From assembly GCF_000801315.1 (NCBI RefSeq), contig NZ_CP010054.1, forward strand, positions 806,001 through 870,000: a stretch of 64,000 nucleotides of DNA, in the 5' to 3' direction. This document shows, piece after piece, positions 44,252 to 51,545 of the stretch (positions are counted from its first letter, which is position 1; every line of letters starts with the position of its first letter). Source of the DNA: Hymenobacter sp. DG25B (GTDB taxonomy: Bacteria > Bacteroidota > Bacteroidia > Cytophagales > Hymenobacteraceae). Below the pieces are notes generated by a model. The model saw only the letters and a program-made list of their open reading frames with translations. It ran no database searches and was not told where the DNA came from. The translations under genes were made by a program, and so were the position numbers.

Positions 44252-44938
44252 GTGACTCAACCCGCCGCTTCCGCCGCACCCCTTCCGCCGCCGGCCGCTC
44301 CAGAGCCCTTGCGCCTGCTGCTGCTCGATAACTTCGATTCCTTTACCTATAACCTGCTGGACTACCTGCAGCAGCTGGGTGCCACCGTGCAGGTCCTGCG
44401 CAACGATGCACCGCTGGCCCAGTTGGCCGAGCATTCGTTTGATGGCTTGGTTTTGTCGCCGGGGCCAGGAACCCCAGAGTCGGCGGGTATTTTGCTGGAG
44501 GTTATTGCGGCCTACCATCAGCAGGTGCCTATGTTGGGCGTATGTCTGGGGCATCAGGCGCTGGGGCAGTTTTTTGGCGCCACGCTTACCCGGGCCAGCC
44601 GCCCCATGCACGGCAAGGTTTCGGATATTGATGTGGACCTGACGGATCCGCTATTTTCCGGGCTGCCGGCGCGTATACCAGTCACCCGGTATCATTCGTT
44701 GGGGCTGCAGTCGTTGCCGGAGGTATTGCTGCCTTTGGCTTTCACCGCCGATGCGCACGCGGAAATCATGGCGCTCCGGCACCGCAAGCTGCCGCTGTAC
44801 GGCGTGCAATTTCATCCCGAAGCCCTGCTCACGACCCATGGGCTGGCGCTGTTACGCAATTGGGTCAAGTGTTGTATCATTGCAAAGACCGGGGCGCCCT
44901 CCGCGCCGGCTCCCTCAACCGATGGAACTTCAAATTAA
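44252..44938 (+). CDS. pabA: anthranilate / aminodeoxychorismate synthase glutamine amidotransferase
   Basis: A 228-residue class I glutamine amidotransferase. The catalytic triad is C98 (MLGVCLGHQ), H188 and E190 (GVQFHPEA); LLLDNFDSFTYNL and SPGPGTPESAG complete the family pattern. It gives ammonia to the chorismate-using partner of folate or tryptophan synthesis; no partner is in the window, so PabA or TrpG cannot be told apart. It starts with a GTG at 44252 (VTQPAASAAP) with a Pro/Ala-rich tail of about 20 residues; no ATG gives the right frame. The 3' end overlaps the next gene by 17 bases. Confidence 0.9.
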   Translation: MTQPAASAAPLPPPAAPEPLRLLLLDNFDSFTYNLLDYLQQLGATVQVLRNDAPLAQLAEHSFDGLVLSPGPGTPESAGILLEVIAAYHQQVPMLGVCLGHQALGQFFGATLTRASRPMHGKVSDIDVDLTDPLFSGLPARIPVTRYHSLGLQSLPEVLLPLAFTADAHAEIMALRHRKLPLYGVQFHPEALLTTHGLALLRNWVKCCIIAKTGAPSAPAPSTDGTSN

Positions 44939-45704
44939 GGAACACAACGGCTTTCAATATGTAGACGAAGGAAGCGGCGACGTGCTCCTTTTGCTGCATG
45001 GCCTGTTTGGGGCCCTCAGCAACTGGGAAGACGTAGTAGAAACCTTCCGCCCGCACTACCGCGTGGTTATTCCGCTGCTGCCCATTTATGATATGCCCCT
45101 GCTGAAGGCCGGCGTACCGGGCCTGGTAAACTTTGTGGAAGACTTTGTGGCGGCCGTGCAGCTGCCCGGGCCGTACACCGTGCTGGGCAACTCCCTGGGC
45201 GGGCACGTTGCCCTGGTATACACCCTGCACAACGCGCAGCAGGTAAGCCGCCTGGTGCTCACCGGCAGCAGTGGGCTGTTTGAGGACTCCATGGGCGGCT
45301 CCTTCCCCAAGCGCGGCAACTATGCCTTTGTGCAGGAGCGCGTGGCCTATACTTTCTATGACCCCACCGTGGCTACCAAAGAGCTGGTGGATGAAGTGTT
45401 CAGCATCACCAATTCCAACTCCAAGTGTCTGCGTATCATTAGTATTGCCCGTTCGGCGCAGCGACACAATCTGGGGAAGGACCTAAGCCGTATATCCGTT
45501 CCCACGCTGCTCATCTGGGGGCTGAACGATACCATTACGCCGCCCCAGGTGGCACATGAGTTTCACCGGCTGCTGCCCAACGCTGAGCTGCACTTTCTGG
45601 ATCATTGCTGCCACGCGCCCATGATGGAGCGCCCGAAGGCCTTTAATGCCCTGCTGGCGCAGTTTTTGGAGCGTACCACGCCGCAGGCGGTGATCAGCCG
45701 GTAA
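44922..45704 (+). CDS. alpha/beta hydrolase
   Basis: A 260-residue alpha/beta hydrolase. The oxyanion region is LLLLHGLFGALSNW, the nucleophile is S91 in VLGNSLGGHVAL, and the acid and base are in LLIWGLNDTITPP and HCCHAPMMERP. The ATG at 44922 (MELQIKEHNG) is just within the pabA tail, and earlier in-frame codons lie entirely inside pabA, so this start is chosen. The substrate is unknown; it may be an esterase or a C-C bond hydrolase. A promoter for the next gene follows it. Confidence 0.85.
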   Translation: MELQIKEHNGFQYVDEGSGDVLLLLHGLFGALSNWEDVVETFRPHYRVVIPLLPIYDMPLLKAGVPGLVNFVEDFVAAVQLPGPYTVLGNSLGGHVALVYTLHNAQQVSRLVLTGSSGLFEDSMGGSFPKRGNYAFVQERVAYTFYDPTVATKELVDEVFSITNSNSKCLRIISIARSAQRHNLGKDLSRISVPTLLIWGLNDTITPPQVAHEFHRLLPNAELHFLDHCCHAPMMERPKAFNALLAQFLERTTPQAVISR

Positions 45705-45756
45705 AACCTGCCTGGTTCCTTTCCAGTAGGTTTAGAACAAAGTACCACGGCCGGGG

Positions 45757-45788
45757 TTTGTTCCCGGCGTGGCCAGCGCTTACCTTCC
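45757..45788 (+). promoter_or_regulatory. promoter of the envelope cluster
   Basis: TTTG (45757-45760), a 20-base spacer and TACCTTCC (45781-45788) fit the Bacteroidota consensus with two mismatches in the -7 box. The leader to the ATG at 45808 would be about 15 bases. Confidence 0.6.
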
Positions 45789-45807
45789 GTTTTTCTGGTT
45801 CTAGCCG

Positions 45808-46485
45808 ATGCTCTCGATGATTGCCGAAGACATGATTAATCAAATGATTCCGCCACTGAAAGTGACGGACTCAGCCGGCAAGGCAGCGAAGTGGCTCGAT
45901 GAGTTTCACGTTGGACAGCTACCGGTCATTGAAAACCGCCGCTACCGCGGCCTGATTACGGAAGCCGATATCCTGGACGTAGACAGCACAGAAAAGCTGT
46001 TGGCCAATATCCCCTTTGGCTTTGCCGACGTGCACGTGCAGCGCGACCAGCATTTCTACAACATCATTGAAATGGCGGTGCAGAACAAAGTACAGCTTAT
46101 TCCGGTGCTGGATGACCGGCACGATTATATGGGCGTGGTTTCGGTGAGTGATACGCTGGCCGCCTTCGGCGAAACCCCGGTGGCCGTTGGGCTGGGCGGA
46201 ATTATTGTGCTGACTATGGATGAGCGCGACTATTCCCTTTCCCAGATCAGCCGCTACGTAGAAGAGAACAATGCCAAAGTGCTGAGTGCCCACGTGGCCC
46301 GGGACGAAAATGAGCCCTACAAAATCAGACTTACCCTAAAGCTGAATACCCCAGAGCTGGCCAGCATTGTCGCTACGCTGGAGCGGTTTGGGTATACTAT
46401 CAGCGCTCAGTTCAGTGGCAGCAGTGAGTTGGGGGAAGATGAGCAGGATCGGTACGATGCTCTGCTGAAATACCTGAGCCTGTAA
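45808..46485 (+). CDS. CBS-pair protein with ACT-like C-terminus
   Basis: A 225-residue cytoplasmic protein: two CBS motifs (residues about 5-60, with VGQLPVIENRRYRGLITEADIL; and about 75-125, with LIPVLDDRHDYMGVVSVSDTL) followed by an ACT-like part with GGIIVLTMDERDYSLSQISRYVEENNAKVLSA. CBS pairs bind adenosine nucleotides, and an ACT domain often binds amino acids. Together with nadK downstream, it could sense energy charge or NAD(P), but that is inference. An ATG three codons on is an alternative start. The next gene starts 13 bases after its stop. Confidence 0.85.
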   Translation: MLSMIAEDMINQMIPPLKVTDSAGKAAKWLDEFHVGQLPVIENRRYRGLITEADILDVDSTEKLLANIPFGFADVHVQRDQHFYNIIEMAVQNKVQLIPVLDDRHDYMGVVSVSDTLAAFGETPVAVGLGGIIVLTMDERDYSLSQISRYVEENNAKVLSAHVARDENEPYKIRLTLKLNTPELASIVATLERFGYTISAQFSGSSELGEDEQDRYDALLKYLSL

Positions 46486-46497
46486 GCGCGGCGCCGG

Positions 46498-47937
46498 GTG
46501 CTGGGATTTTTCTTTGCTTGGTTACTAGCCTGGTTGCCCTCTGATGCACACATAGGGGTGCCGGACACGGTCCGCCATTCCCCTGTGGATAGTCTGGTAC
46601 GGGTACATTGCCCCACGTATAGCACCCTGCGGATTTCCTCGGTTGTTTTTGTGGGGAATGAAGTGACCAAAGAGCGTATTTTACGGGCTGAGCTGGACAT
46701 TCGGGAAGGCGATACGCTGGCGGCTACCGCCTTGGTTGGGCGGCTGGAAGCCAACCGCCGCCGCTTGCTCAACCTGCAGCTGTTTCACTCCGTTTTGGTG
46801 CAAGCCGTTTGCCGCGACGGCGAAATTACGGTACTATTCAGCCTGCAGGAGCGCTGGTATACGTTTCCCATTCCCATTTTCTCGCTCGCCGACCGTAACA
46901 TCCGCTCCTGGCTGGACCGGCCCGACCGTTGGCGGCGCGTGGATTACGGCGTGCATGTGGTGCGCAACAACTTCCGCGGCCGCAATGAGCAGCTGCGGGG
47001 CAATCTGCAGCTGGGCTTCAACCAGAAATATGAGGTCTTTTTTGAAAACCCCGGCACTAGGCAGCGCCCGGGGCTGGCACTGGGCGCTTCCCTGGCCCGC
47101 AGCCGGGCGGTTGATTACCGCACCATCCAGGATCAACTAATTACTTATCGTTCCGAGAGTGGCTTTGCGTTTCACCGCACCTACTTCGTGGCCGGACTGC
47201 GCTGGCGCAACACCGTACAGCGCCGCACCGCCCTGGATGTGGCCTGGCGGCGGGAGCAGATATCCGATTCAATTCAGATTGGTAACCCAGGGTACTTCTC
47301 CGGCGACTTAGAACGGCGCTATATAGATGTGGCCCTGACGCGAATTATAAATCGACGAAATAATTTTAGTTACCCACTTACCGGCCGTTTTGCGCAGGTT
47401 ACCCTGTCACGGCGTATGTTTCTGCACTCAGCCAGCCCCAGCTATACCACGCTGTATGCGCGGTATGCCCGCTACATTCCATTGCCTCATAAGCTGTACT
47501 ATAGCGCCGGGCTGGAAGGGCAAACCCGCCTGACCAACCGCCGCCTGGCCTATGCCGATTCCCGCGCGCTGGGCTACGCGGCCCTTGTGCGAGGCTACGA
47601 CCGGTATGTAGTGGATGGGCAGCATTACCTGTTATTGCAGCAGGGGCTTTCCTATCCCATCCTGCCGGCCCGGCAGCTTCAACTGGAGGCCACCAACAAT
47701 CCCAAGTTCAGTACCCTTCCGCTGGCCATTTATTTAAATACCTTTGCCGACATGGGCTACGTGGCGGCACCTGCTTCGCTGGCGGATGCCAACAACCGGC
47801 TGCCCAATCAGTTTCTGTTGGCAGCAGGGGTAGGTCTGCACCTGGTTACGTATTACGACCGGGTTTTTGCGGTGGAATATGCCTTAAATGCGCTTGGTCA
47901 AACCGGATTATACATTCGCACGGCCTTTCCCATCTGA
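46498..47937 (+). CDS. BamA/TamA-like outer-membrane protein with one POTRA domain
   Basis: A 479-residue exported protein. It has a signal segment (LGFFFAWLLAWLPS), one POTRA-like domain (about residues 42-120, with LRISSVVFVGNEVTKERILRAEL and the VLFSLQERWYTFPIP turn) and a C-terminal barrel whose last strand is YALNALGQTGLYIRTAFPI. It is shorter than BamA (five POTRAs) and resembles single-POTRA Omp85 relatives. Its start is a GTG at 46498, 13 bases after the CBS gene, as part of the same operon. A role in inserting or folding surface proteins is likely but unproven. Confidence 0.82.
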   Translation: MLGFFFAWLLAWLPSDAHIGVPDTVRHSPVDSLVRVHCPTYSTLRISSVVFVGNEVTKERILRAELDIREGDTLAATALVGRLEANRRRLLNLQLFHSVLVQAVCRDGEITVLFSLQERWYTFPIPIFSLADRNIRSWLDRPDRWRRVDYGVHVVRNNFRGRNEQLRGNLQLGFNQKYEVFFENPGTRQRPGLALGASLARSRAVDYRTIQDQLITYRSESGFAFHRTYFVAGLRWRNTVQRRTALDVAWRREQISDSIQIGNPGYFSGDLERRYIDVALTRIINRRNNFSYPLTGRFAQVTLSRRMFLHSASPSYTTLYARYARYIPLPHKLYYSAGLEGQTRLTNRRLAYADSRALGYAALVRGYDRYVVDGQHYLLLQQGLSYPILPARQLQLEATNNPKFSTLPLAIYLNTFADMGYVAAPASLADANNRLPNQFLLAAGVGLHLVTYYDRVFAVEYALNALGQTGLYIRTAFPI

Positions 47938-47979
47938 GCCGCTGCCGCCTCTGTGGCACCTAATAGTTTGCCTCTAGAT

Positions 47980-48876
47980 ATGAAAATAGCCATCCTCGGT
48001 AAGCCCTTCGATGACAGCGTAGCTCCGGCTATTCAGGCATTGCTGCACAGTTTACTGGCCCGCAATGCTGAGTTGTACATTGTAGAGTCGTTCCGGGTTT
48101 ACCTCGATACCCGGCTGGAATTACCCGATACCATCACCACTTTTCGGCGCGGGGACTCCCTGCGTGGTATGCAATTCGTGCTCAGTATTGGCGGCGATGG
48201 GACTCTGCTGGACACTGTGACTTATGTAGGCAGCCTGCAAATTCCAATTCTGGGTATTCATACCGGCCGGCTCGGCTTCTTGGCCACTATCACGCCCGAC
48301 CGTATTCCGCAAGCTATTGACGCCTTGTTCAAAGGGCATTTCGTGGTGGAAGAGCGCAGCCTGATTCGCGTAGATACTGATCCGGAGGTATTTGGCGAGG
48401 TGAATTTCGGCCTGAATGAATTCTCCATTCTGAAGCGAGACACCTCTTCCATGATTGTAGTGCACACCTATATTGATGGGGAGTATCTCAATTCTTACTG
48501 GGCCGATGGTTTGATTGTATCCACGCCAACCGGCTCTACCGGCTATTCGCTTAGCTGTGGTGGACCGGTAATGTTGCCGCAAACCAACAATTTTATCATC
48601 TCTCCCGTATGTCCGCACAACCTGAACGTGCGTCCTCTCGTTGTATCCGACCGCAGCGTTATTTCATTTGAGATTGAAGGAAGGAGCAATAACTTCCTGC
48701 TTTCCCTGGATTCGCGCTCGGTTCCCGTTGATGCCACGGTACAGATTGCCGTGCGCCGGGAAACCTTTAATGCCCGTTTGATACGTCTTAACCACGTAAA
48801 TTTTTTGAGCACCCTGCGCAGTAAGTTAAACTGGGGGTATGACCGTCGGAATCCTGATGGTAGCTTACTCCCATAA
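47980..48876 (+). CDS. nadK: NAD kinase
   Basis: A 298-residue ATP-NAD kinase that makes NADP. The catalytic GGDGT motif is at 71-75 (LSIGGDGTLLDT), followed by GIHTGRLGFLATI and GLNEFSILKRDTSS, and the conserved TPTGSTGYSLSCGGP and NLNVRPLVV. The frame opens nine codons earlier with a GTG, but MKIAILGKPF at 47980 is the natural start. It lies 42 bases after the barrel gene and is within the envelope cluster as in many Bacteroidota. Confidence 0.96.
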   Translation: MKIAILGKPFDDSVAPAIQALLHSLLARNAELYIVESFRVYLDTRLELPDTITTFRRGDSLRGMQFVLSIGGDGTLLDTVTYVGSLQIPILGIHTGRLGFLATITPDRIPQAIDALFKGHFVVEERSLIRVDTDPEVFGEVNFGLNEFSILKRDTSSMIVVHTYIDGEYLNSYWADGLIVSTPTGSTGYSLSCGGPVMLPQTNNFIISPVCPHNLNVRPLVVSDRSVISFEIEGRSNNFLLSLDSRSVPVDATVQIAVRRETFNARLIRLNHVNFLSTLRSKLNWGYDRRNPDGSLLP

Positions 48877-48923
48877 AATAAGGACTTTTTAAAGCTTTTA
48901 TTTTTAATCTTGCTGGCAACCAC

Positions 48924-48931
48924 TACTTTTG
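48924..48931 (+). promoter_or_regulatory. possible -7 element before the DUF6089-like gene
   Basis: TACTTTTG matches TAnnTTTG and lies 75 bases before the ATG at 49006. The -33 area is only T-rich (near 48900-48904), so this is a partial match. Confidence 0.4.
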
Positions 48932-49005
48932 TCACTGACTGTAATCGTGTCCGTACGGATCAATAGCTTTTCCTGCACCCCGATATACTTAACCTTCGTT
49001 CGATT

Positions 49006-49943
49006 ATGAAGAGATTTTTCCCCCTTATCCTGGCGCTTATACTGGCTTTTGCGCTGGTAGCTTCAGACGCAAGCGCCCAACGGTTTACCAAGCGGAAAAT
49101 GTATAACTCGGTAGGTGTGAACCTAAACGCCATGAACTATTTTGGCGACATCGTACCGCGTACTAATATTACCAGCCTACGGCTGGGTGCTACCCGTCCT
49201 AACCTTGGCTTTACCTTCACGCGCCGCTTCGCGCCCCGGATTTCGGGCCGTTTCGGTCTGTCTTATGGCCGCGTAACTGGTGATGACCAGAAATCCGCCG
49301 ACGATAAAGACAAGGATGCTAAATATCGCTACACTCGGAACATGAACTTCCGCAACGATATTTTTGAAGCTTCTGCAGTTGGTATGTTCGACCTGATCGA
49401 AAACCGTAACAACTATATTCGTCGCCCTGACTTTGTTCCTTACGTATTTGCCGGGGTAGCTGCCTTCAAGCATAACCCCAAAGGTTTAGTGGGTTCGGAA
49501 GCTGATGCCCCGCAAATTTGAAAGGCCAATATGTAGCACTTCAGCCTTTGGGCACTGAAGGCCAGAATGTAAGCGGTAAAGGTTACGATAAACCTTACAA
49601 GCGTGGTCAAATTGCCATTCCTTTCGGTGCAGGTGTGCGTTACAAACTGGACCGTCACTTTGACTTAGGTTTCGAAATTGGCTGGCGCAAAACTTTCACT
49701 GACTACATTGATGATGTAGGTGGTGACTATGTTCAGGATAGAGCTGATCTGAAAAGTCCTGCTGCTCAGTACTTTGGTTATGATATTACCCGTAACGATG
49801 GAGCCCAGCTTGGTACTTTCGGCGAATACAACCAAGCAGGTGAAATCCGTGGCCATAGCAATGAAAAGGACTGGTACATCGTTACCGGCATAACGCTGAA
49901 TTACATCCTCGCTCCCAAAATCAAGAGCCCCAAATTCCGATAG
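49006..49943 (+). pseudogene. DUF6089-like outer-membrane barrel protein, frameshifted
   Basis: Two overlapping frames make a single outer-membrane protein. The first (49006-49521) has a signal peptide (ILAFALVASDASAQ), then SVGVNLNAMNYFGD and VPYVFAGVAAFKHNPKGL; the second (from 49518) continues with YVALQPLGTEGQ, GAGVRYKLDRHFDLGFEIGWRKTFTDY and the last strand ITLNYILAPKI. Joining them needs one extra base near 49514-49516 (AAA should be AAAA in a likely original reading), which gives 312 residues. Its paralogue at 49983 is intact. The break is either a recent mutation or a sequence error; no slippery heptamer supports frameshifting. Confidence 0.8.
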
Positions 49944-49982
49944 CCAGCAAGTGGCTGTCATGTTTAATCCACAGCCAGTCTG

Positions 49983-50723
49983 ATGATCCATTTGAACTCG
50001 CATAAAGCACTCCTTATTTGCCTGGCGCAAGTAGGGAGTGTTTTTTTTGCCTGCCATGCGCAAGCCCAGAACACCAGTGAAGTAGGCTTAGGCTTTGGTG
50101 CTGTAAACTATAAAGGGGAATTGTCTCCCGAATATCGGTTTGCAAACAACCGCCCGGCGGTATCCGCATTTTATAGGAAAGATATATCGGCGCCTATCAC
50201 ATTGCGGGGCAACCTCATGGCTGGGCTCTTACGAGCTGATGATAAGCAGGTAAAAGGAGTAAACGGGGACACGGCCCCGCTGAATGCGTCTCGGGGAGGC
50301 TACCTGAAAGGAAGCATCTATGAAGTGGCCGGCATTCTGGAGTACAACTTCTTCGATTATTATAGTACCAAAGCCAAGACCCGGTTCACGCCTTTCGTTT
50401 TTGTGGGTGTAGCCGGTTTTCTATCGCCCGTGAAAACGGTGTTGCAGGATGGCCAGACCTTTTCTAATACAGTAATCGGAGTAGCTGTGCCGGCGGGCAT
50501 AGGGGCCAAATTAGGCTTGTCACGCCACTGGAATCTGGGGCTGGAAGTAGGGGCCCGGAAAGCCTTTACGGATGAGTTGGACCAACTCAGCGAGCAGAAC
50601 AATGTCATTGCCAACCGGCATGATCAGGACTGGTATTTCTACAGCGGGTTGAGCGTTTCTTACACGTTCTATAAAATACGGTGCCCGGAAGTGTACAAAG
50701 AGAATAGCCGGTTACTGCAATAA
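49983..50723 (+). CDS. DUF6089-like outer-membrane barrel protein
   Basis: A 246-residue exported protein: signal peptide (LICLAQVGSVFFACHAQAQ), then GLGFGAVNYKGELSPEYRF, a barrel of alternating beta strands (TPFVFVGVAGFL; GIGAKLGLSRHWNLGLEVGARKAFTDELD) and the final YFYSGLSVSYTFYKIRCPEVYK. It is a paralogue of the broken gene just upstream. Family members are found beside bamA and uppS in Bacteroidota and have no known function. Confidence 0.85.
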   Translation: MIHLNSHKALLICLAQVGSVFFACHAQAQNTSEVGLGFGAVNYKGELSPEYRFANNRPAVSAFYRKDISAPITLRGNLMAGLLRADDKQVKGVNGDTAPLNASRGGYLKGSIYEVAGILEYNFFDYYSTKAKTRFTPFVFVGVAGFLSPVKTVLQDGQTFSNTVIGVAVPAGIGAKLGLSRHWNLGLEVGARKAFTDELDQLSEQNNVIANRHDQDWYFYSGLSVSYTFYKIRCPEVYKENSRLLQ

Positions 50724-50788
50724 CAAAACCGGATAAGGGTAATGCAACCATTTGCGTAACTTGCAGCCTCTTTACGCAAAACACACGA

Positions 50789-51535
50789 ATGGCCGCCCGG
50801 TCCGAAATAGATCCTACCAGAATCCCCGCCCATGTAGCCGTCATTATGGATGGCAACGGCCGTTGGGCCAAGCAGAAGGGCGGACTCCGCATCTTTGGTC
50901 ATCAGAATGCCATAACGGCCGTGCGCGAAACGGTGGAGGCTGCTGCTGAACTGGGCGTGCAATACCTGACGATGTATGCGTTTTCTACCGAAAACTGGTC
51001 AAGACCCAAGCACGAGGTAATGGCGCTGATGCAGTTGCTGGTGCATACCATCCGGCAGGAAACGCCTACGCTGTTAAAAAATAATATCCGGCTGGAGGCT
51101 ATCGGGGAAACCGAAAATCTGCCCGCCGCCTGCCAGCAGGAGCTGGCGGAGGCGAAAGAGCTTACCCGCACGGGGACGCGCATGACGCTGGTGCTCGCGC
51201 TGAGCTATAGCGGCCGCTGGGACCTGACGCAGGCTGCCCGCCGGATGGGGGAAGCCGTTGCGGCCGGTTCTCTGCTGCCCGCCAGCATCACTGAGCAAAC
51301 TATAGCCGGGTATCTGGCAACTGCCGGAATGCCCGACCCGGAATTGCTGATCCGTACCAGTGGCGAGCAGCGCATCAGCAACTTTCTGTTGTGGCAGCTG
51401 GCCTATACCGAACTTTATATCACGGAGCTGCTCTGGCCCGATTTCCGCCGCGAACATTTTTATGACGCAATTTGTGCCTACCAACGCCGCGAACGGCGCT
51501 TTGGTAAAACCAGTGAGCAGCTCACCGTTTCGTAA
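50789..51535 (+). CDS. uppS: isoprenyl transferase (undecaprenyl diphosphate synthase)
   Basis: A 248-residue cis-prenyltransferase that builds undecaprenyl diphosphate, the lipid carrier of peptidoglycan. The signature HVAVIMDGNGRWAKQKGG carries the catalytic D21; TMYAFSTENWSRP and the C-terminal RTSGEQRISNFLLWQLAYTELYI and WPDFRREHFYDAI are all present. The stop is ten bases before bamA, so the two are tightly linked. It connects with ispF (7848) as a source of isoprenoid units. Confidence 0.96.
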   Translation: MAARSEIDPTRIPAHVAVIMDGNGRWAKQKGGLRIFGHQNAITAVRETVEAAAELGVQYLTMYAFSTENWSRPKHEVMALMQLLVHTIRQETPTLLKNNIRLEAIGETENLPAACQQELAEAKELTRTGTRMTLVLALSYSGRWDLTQAARRMGEAVAAGSLLPASITEQTIAGYLATAGMPDPELLIRTSGEQRISNFLLWQLAYTELYITELLWPDFRREHFYDAICAYQRRERRFGKTSEQLTVS

Positions 51536-51545
51536 GTCCTGTCGA

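Noticed and set aside
49500..49525. Programmed -1 frameshift in the DUF6089-like gene
   Set aside because: The codons at the junction (CAA ATT TGA) do not form a slippery X-XXY-YYZ heptamer in the zero frame, and there is no clear stem after it. A base loss is simpler.
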